Part shown: positions 60,721-64,000 of the stretch, piece by piece
How the letters are laid out: each line of letters begins with the position of its first letter
Position numbering within the stretch: the stretch's first letter is position 1
Assembly (NCBI GenBank): GCA_034667405.1
Contig: JAXDJX010000026.1
Coordinates: 124,001 to 188,000, forward strand
Length of the DNA stretch: 64,000 nucleotides
Reading direction: 5' to 3'
From: JANXVR01 sp034667405
GTDB taxonomy: Bacteria > Actinomycetota > UBA4738 > HRBIN12
Translations under genes and position numbers: made by a program
Notes under the pieces: model-generated
The model's database searches: none
The model's input: only the letters and a program-made list of their open reading frames with translations
Told to the model about the DNA's origin: nothing

Positions 60721-61734
60721 GTGACCGACCTGCGACAGATAGCTCAAGCCCTCGTAGCCCCCGGCAAAGGCATCCTTGCCGCCGATGAATCCACCGGCAC
60801 CATCAAGAAGCGGTTCGATTCGATCCAGGTGGACTCGACGGAGGAGGCGCGCCGGCAGTATCGAGAACTCCTGTTCACCACGCCGGGGCTGGGTGAGCAC
60901 ATCAGCGGCGTGATCCTCTACGACGAAACCATCCGCCAATCCGCGGGAAATGGAACGACATTCGTCGAAGTGTTGGAGAAGGCGGGCATCGTCCCGGGGA
61001 TCAAGGTGGATACGGGTGCCAAGCCGCTCCCTCTTTTCCCGGGCGAGACGGTAACGGAGGGCCTTGATGGACTCCGCGAACGACTCGGCGAGTACTACGA
61101 ACTGGGCGCGCGCTTCGCGAAATGGCGCGCCACCGTCTTCATCGGCGACGGACTGCCCACCGAGTACGCGATGAGCGCGAACGCCCACGCCATGGCCCGT
61201 TACGCGGCCACGTGTCAGGAAGCGAACATCGTCCCCATCGTCGAACCGGAGATCCTCATGGACGGCGACCACGACCTCGCTGCGTGCGAGGCCGCCACCG
61301 GAGCAACCCTGGAAGCGCTGTTCCGTGAGCTCGCCCAAGCCCGCGTGGACCTGGCCGGATCGTTGCTGAAGGTCAACATGGTGGTGCCAGGCGCGAAGGC
61401 CGCCGTGCAGGAGAGCGATGACCGGATCGCCGAAGCGACGATCCGCTGCCTCACGGCGAGCGTTCCGGCCGAGGTTCCCGGGGTCGTCTTCCTTTCCGGT
61501 GGCATGAGCGACGAGGACGCCACCAGCCGGCTCAACCGGATGAACCAAGTCGGAGGGTTCCCGTGGCAACTGTCGTTCAGCTACGGGCGAGCGCTTCAGG
61601 CGCCCTCGCTCAACGCGTGGCGAGGCGATCCGGCGAACGTTCCCGCCGCCCAGGCGGCGCTTTCACATCGTGCGGCGATGAACGGCCGAGCCCGATCCGG
61701 CGTCTATGACCCGGGGATGGAACAGACCGCGTAA
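60721..61734 (+). CDS. Fructose-bisphosphate aldolase class I
   Basis: 337 residues, Schiff-base aldolase of glycolysis and gluconeogenesis. APGKGILAADESTGTIKKRF is the class I N-terminal signature (20 residues), RATVFIGDG and VEPEILMDGDHD follow, and the Schiff-base lysine lies in LLKVNMVVPGAK. VVFLSGGMSDEDAT and LSFSYGRALQ complete the barrel. GTG 60721 is fixed by AGGAGGAG. Most Actinobacteria use class II aldolase, so this animal-like form is a minor trait of the lineage. Confidence 0.94.
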   Translation: MTDLRQIAQALVAPGKGILAADESTGTIKKRFDSIQVDSTEEARRQYRELLFTTPGLGEHISGVILYDETIRQSAGNGTTFVEVLEKAGIVPGIKVDTGAKPLPLFPGETVTEGLDGLRERLGEYYELGARFAKWRATVFIGDGLPTEYAMSANAHAMARYAATCQEANIVPIVEPEILMDGDHDLAACEAATGATLEALFRELAQARVDLAGSLLKVNMVVPGAKAAVQESDDRIAEATIRCLTASVPAEVPGVVFLSGGMSDEDATSRLNRMNQVGGFPWQLSFSYGRALQAPSLNAWRGDPANVPAAQAALSHRAAMNGRARSGVYDPGMEQTA

Positions 61735-61762
61735 CCTCCCCGGCGTTCGAGACGGTGTCCGC

Positions 61763-61768
61763 TAGGCT
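61763..61768 (+). promoter_or_regulatory. -10 box TAGGCT, leaderless epimerase
   Basis: TAGGCT ends 7 nt before the ATG at 61776. Confidence 0.5.
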
Positions 61769-61775
61769 CTCCGCC

Positions 61776-62759
61776 ATGGATCTCTTGGTGATCGGCGGGA
61801 CGGAGTTCGTCGGCAGGGCCATCGTTGAAGAAGCCGTCGCGCTCGGCTACGACGTCACGGTATTCCACCGCGGCCAGAGCGAACCCGACGACCTGCCACT
61901 GGTGCACCACCTGCACGGTGACCGGGACGGAGACCTGTCGATCCTCGCCGGACGAACCTGGGACGAGGTCATCGACGTGTGCGCATATGTCCCCGGGCAG
62001 GTGTCCGCGCTCGCGGCAGCGTTGGAGGCTCCGGGGCACTACACGTTCATCTCCTCACTTTCGGTGCACGATGAGGATCTCCCCGCTGGGGGAACCGAAG
62101 ACTCGCCTCTGTTGCCGGTTCCGGCACCCGATGTCACCGAGGTCACCGACGAGACCTACGGTCCGTTGAAGGTCGTTTGCGAAGTCACTGCACGCGAGCT
62201 GTTCCCGGGGTGTTGCATCATCCGGCCCGGCTACGTGGTGGGGCCACACGACTCCACCGACCGCTTCACCTACTGGGTCCGTCGGGCGGCGGCGGGCGGC
62301 ACCATGCTCGCGCCCGGGGTGCCCGAGGAGCCGATCCAGTTCATCGACGCACGCGATCTTGCCGCCTTCACACTCAGCTGCGCAGCGGCTCGCGATCACG
62401 GGTCCTACGGTGTGGTTGCACCCCAGGGTAGGTCGACGATGGGATCGGTTCTGGACGCCGCCATCGCGGCCTCTGGTTCAGACGCGACGATCGTGTGGGC
62501 TGATGCCGACCAGGTTTCCGAAGCCCTCGGCGACGATGTGTGGACTGCGCTCCCCATGTGGCACCCGCAGTTCAAAGGATCCCACCGGTACGACCCCTCC
62601 CGGGCGATCGCGGCCGGGCTCGTCTGCCGTCCGCTCGCGGAGACGGTTGCCGACGTATACGCGTGGGACCGCGGCCGGGAAGGCGTTCCGCTCAAAGCCG
62701 GCCTCTCCACCGAACGCGAACGGGAGTTGCTCGCAAGGTTCAGCGGGGCGCAGGCCTGA
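61776..62759 (+). CDS. NAD-dependent epimerase/reductase-like SDR protein
   Basis: 327 residues. MDLLVIGGTEFVGRAIVEEA is the NAD(P) Rossmann loop (20 residues). TFISSLSVHDEDLP stands at the SDR Ser position and TYGPLKVVCE gives Tyr-x3-Lys. It resembles the CSP41/RNA-binding-like or isoflavone-reductase-like atypical epimerases common in Actinobacteria, substrate unknown. The next gene starts 3 nt after its stop and is a sulfotransferase. Confidence 0.85.
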   Translation: MDLLVIGGTEFVGRAIVEEAVALGYDVTVFHRGQSEPDDLPLVHHLHGDRDGDLSILAGRTWDEVIDVCAYVPGQVSALAAALEAPGHYTFISSLSVHDEDLPAGGTEDSPLLPVPAPDVTEVTDETYGPLKVVCEVTARELFPGCCIIRPGYVVGPHDSTDRFTYWVRRAAAGGTMLAPGVPEEPIQFIDARDLAAFTLSCAAARDHGSYGVVAPQGRSTMGSVLDAAIAASGSDATIVWADADQVSEALGDDVWTALPMWHPQFKGSHRYDPSRAIAAGLVCRPLAETVADVYAWDRGREGVPLKAGLSTERERELLARFSGAQA

Positions 62760-62762
62760 CGG

Positions 62763-63572
62763 GTGGGCGTCACCAGGTTCAAACGCCAGACGAAGAAGCA
62801 CGTGGTTCGCGCCGTCCGCGCCCGCCTGGGGCCACTCGGCGTGCTTCCCGATTTCCTCCTCATCGGTGTCCCCCGAGGCGGCACCACCACCTGTTTCCGT
62901 CAACTGATCCGCCATCCCCAGGTGGGCCCGCCGATCCAGAAGGAGATCCGGTTCTTCGATCATCGTTGGAACGAAGGCGAACGGTTCTACCGCCGGTGTT
63001 TCCCGACGGCCCGCCAGATGCACGCGCATGGATGGCGTATCACCGGCGAGGCCACGCCGCGCTATCTGGAACACCCCGAGGCGCCCGGGCGGGTCGCATC
63101 GGTAGTGCCGGACGTGCGCCTGGTGGTCATGCTCCGTGACCCCGTCTTACGTGCCTGGTCGCATTATCAGCTGCACGTCCGCTCTCACGGCGAACGGCGT
63201 TCGTTCGAGCAGGCCATCCGTGACGAGATCCGAACGCCGCTGGACCCGAGGGGTTCGCGAGGGCCGAGCTATCTGGGGGTGGGGGACTACGCGCCGCAGT
63301 TCCGGCGCTGGTTCCAACACTTCGATCGTGACCGGTTCCTGGTGATCTTGAGCGAGGACTACTTCGCCGACGGGGACATCGTGCAAGGGCGGATCCAGGC
63401 CCACCTTGGGCTCGATCCCTTCATCCCGCCCGTCGTACGACTGAACTCCACCGGCGGAAGCGGCGAAGGGCTCGATCCCTCCCTGGACGAACGGCTGCGG
63501 GAACATTTCGCCCCGAAGATCCGCGAGACGGTCGAGGTCCTGGGCATCCAGCTCCCGTGGCTGGAGCGCTGA
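62763..63572 (+). CDS. PAPS-dependent sulfotransferase family protein 4
   Basis: 269 residues, Sulfotransfer_1 (heparan-sulfate sulfotransferase-like) subtype, different from proteins 1-3. PDFLLIGVPRGGTTTCFRQL is the PAPS loop (20 residues), IQKEIRFFDHRW the catalytic Lys-Glu region, GEATPRYL the next block and VMLRDPVLRAWSHYQLH the 3'-phosphate motif. GTG start 3 nt after the epimerase stop. Followed by a paralogue with its own promoter. Confidence 0.88.
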   Translation: MGVTRFKRQTKKHVVRAVRARLGPLGVLPDFLLIGVPRGGTTTCFRQLIRHPQVGPPIQKEIRFFDHRWNEGERFYRRCFPTARQMHAHGWRITGEATPRYLEHPEAPGRVASVVPDVRLVVMLRDPVLRAWSHYQLHVRSHGERRSFEQAIRDEIRTPLDPRGSRGPSYLGVGDYAPQFRRWFQHFDRDRFLVILSEDYFADGDIVQGRIQAHLGLDPFIPPVVRLNSTGGSGEGLDPSLDERLREHFAPKIRETVEVLGIQLPWLER

Positions 63573-63582
63573 ACCCTCCCAG

Positions 63583-63588
63583 TATCAT
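63583..63588 (+). promoter_or_regulatory. -10 box TATCAT, leaderless sulfotransferase 5
   Basis: TATCAT ends 7 nt before the ATG at 63596. Confidence 0.5.
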
Positions 63589-63595
63589 CCCGACC

Positions 63596-64000
63596 ATGGC
63601 GTCCCCCGGGGTGCATTGGCGCGCGCTACGCCGCGACGTGACGCGCATGACGAGAACCGCCCGGGGGCTGGGAAGTCTCCCCGGATTCATCCTCATCGGC
63701 GGCCAGCGATGCGGAACCACCGCGGTCTTCCACGAGCTGCGTCGTCACCCGGCCGTCGGGAACCCGCTCCGCAAAGAGATCCACTTCTTCGATGTGAACC
63801 ACGCTCGCGGCGAACGCTGGTATCGCTCGCATTTCCCGAGCACAGAAGAGATGGCGGGCCAGGGCGCTCGGATCACCGGCGAGGCAAGTCCCTCCTACCT
63901 CTTCCATCCGGACGTGCCCGGACGTGTCCAGGCGATGCTTCCCGATGCGCGATTCATCGTCCTCCTCCGCGATCCCGTGATCCGGGCATGGTCGCAATGG
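63596..64000 (+). CDS. PAPS-dependent sulfotransferase family protein 5, 3' end outside window
   Basis: 135 residues are visible and the frame is open to the last base. PGFILIGGQRCGTTAVFHEL is the PAPS loop (20 residues), NPLRKEIHFFDVNH the catalytic Lys-Glu region, GEASPSYLFHPD the next block and FIVLLRDPVIRAWSQW the 3'-phosphate motif. It parallels sulfotransferase 4 block by block, so the two are a tandem duplication. The ATG follows the TATCAT box by 7 nt. Confidence 0.88.
   Translation, partial: MASPGVHWRALRRDVTRMTRTARGLGSLPGFILIGGQRCGTTAVFHELRRHPAVGNPLRKEIHFFDVNHARGERWYRSHFPSTEEMAGQGARITGEASPSYLFHPDVPGRVQAMLPDARFIVLLRDPVIRAWSQW

Overview
The window is a strongly GC-rich bacterial chromosome segment that reads as Actinomycetota (Actinobacteria). 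The evidence is the housekeeping order metG-tatD-(G5/3D protein)-rsmA-ispE-tRNA-Gln-glmU-prs-rplY-pth-mfd-PPIase-mazG-eno-ftsB-DUF501/ppx, frequent GTG/TTG starts, Tat and Sec exported proteins with no outer-membrane genes, and many genes that appear to be transcribed from a TAnnnT box only 5-10 nt before the start codon (leaderless mRNAs). I cannot assign a genus; an uncultured lineage is likely. A near-perfect ParB site (parS) at 1464-1479 suggests a position on the origin side of the chromosome.

Layout. 1-5.3 kb: tRNA synthetase, TatD nuclease, secreted cell-wall protein, rRNA methylase, isoprenoid kinase, tRNA-Gln(UUG). 5.3-7.9 kb: two exported proteins on the minus strand. 8-13.2 kb: glmU, prs, a sulfatase-like gene (minus), rplY, pth. 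13.2-16.4 kb: two tandem 32- and 29-residue hydrophobic micropeptides with strong ribosome-binding sites, a terminator, a DUF5317 membrane protein and a membrane GGDEF-EAL protein. 16.5-28.6 kb: mfd, parvulin lipoprotein, mazG, GNAT, PLP dehydratase, eno, divIC/ftsB, S1-domain protein, GNAT, a DUF501-Ppx fusion, and a membrane-anchored cyclophilin.

28.6-49.6 kb is a surface-glycan locus of short, alternately oriented units. It has a UDP-sugar dehydrogenase, five glycosyltransferases, an ABC-2 polysaccharide exporter pair (Wzm/Wzt type), three PAPS-type sulfotransferases, three cytosolic sulfatase-superfamily proteins with a Thr at the nucleophile position, and a bacillosamine-type dehydratase/aminotransferase pair followed by a sugar epimerase. 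A fourth sulfatase-like paralogue lies at 10.4-11.8 kb and two more sulfotransferases at 62.8-64 kb. The simplest reading is synthesis, sulfation or phospho-modification, and export of a deoxyamino-sugar and uronate containing glycan.

49.6-64 kb: a type IV pilin-like protein, tRNA-Leu(UAA), two secreted repeat proteins, an MGT-type glycosyltransferase, an SLH-like/NlpC-P60 protein, a MerR regulator, a small P-loop protein, a Tat-exported DUF1800-DUF1501 pair, a DinB-like protein, class I fructose-bisphosphate aldolase, an NAD-dependent epimerase and two tandem sulfotransferases, the last cut by the window edge. No rRNA, CRISPR array, insertion sequence, integrase or phage gene was seen, and no gene-free stretch exceeds 300 bases.
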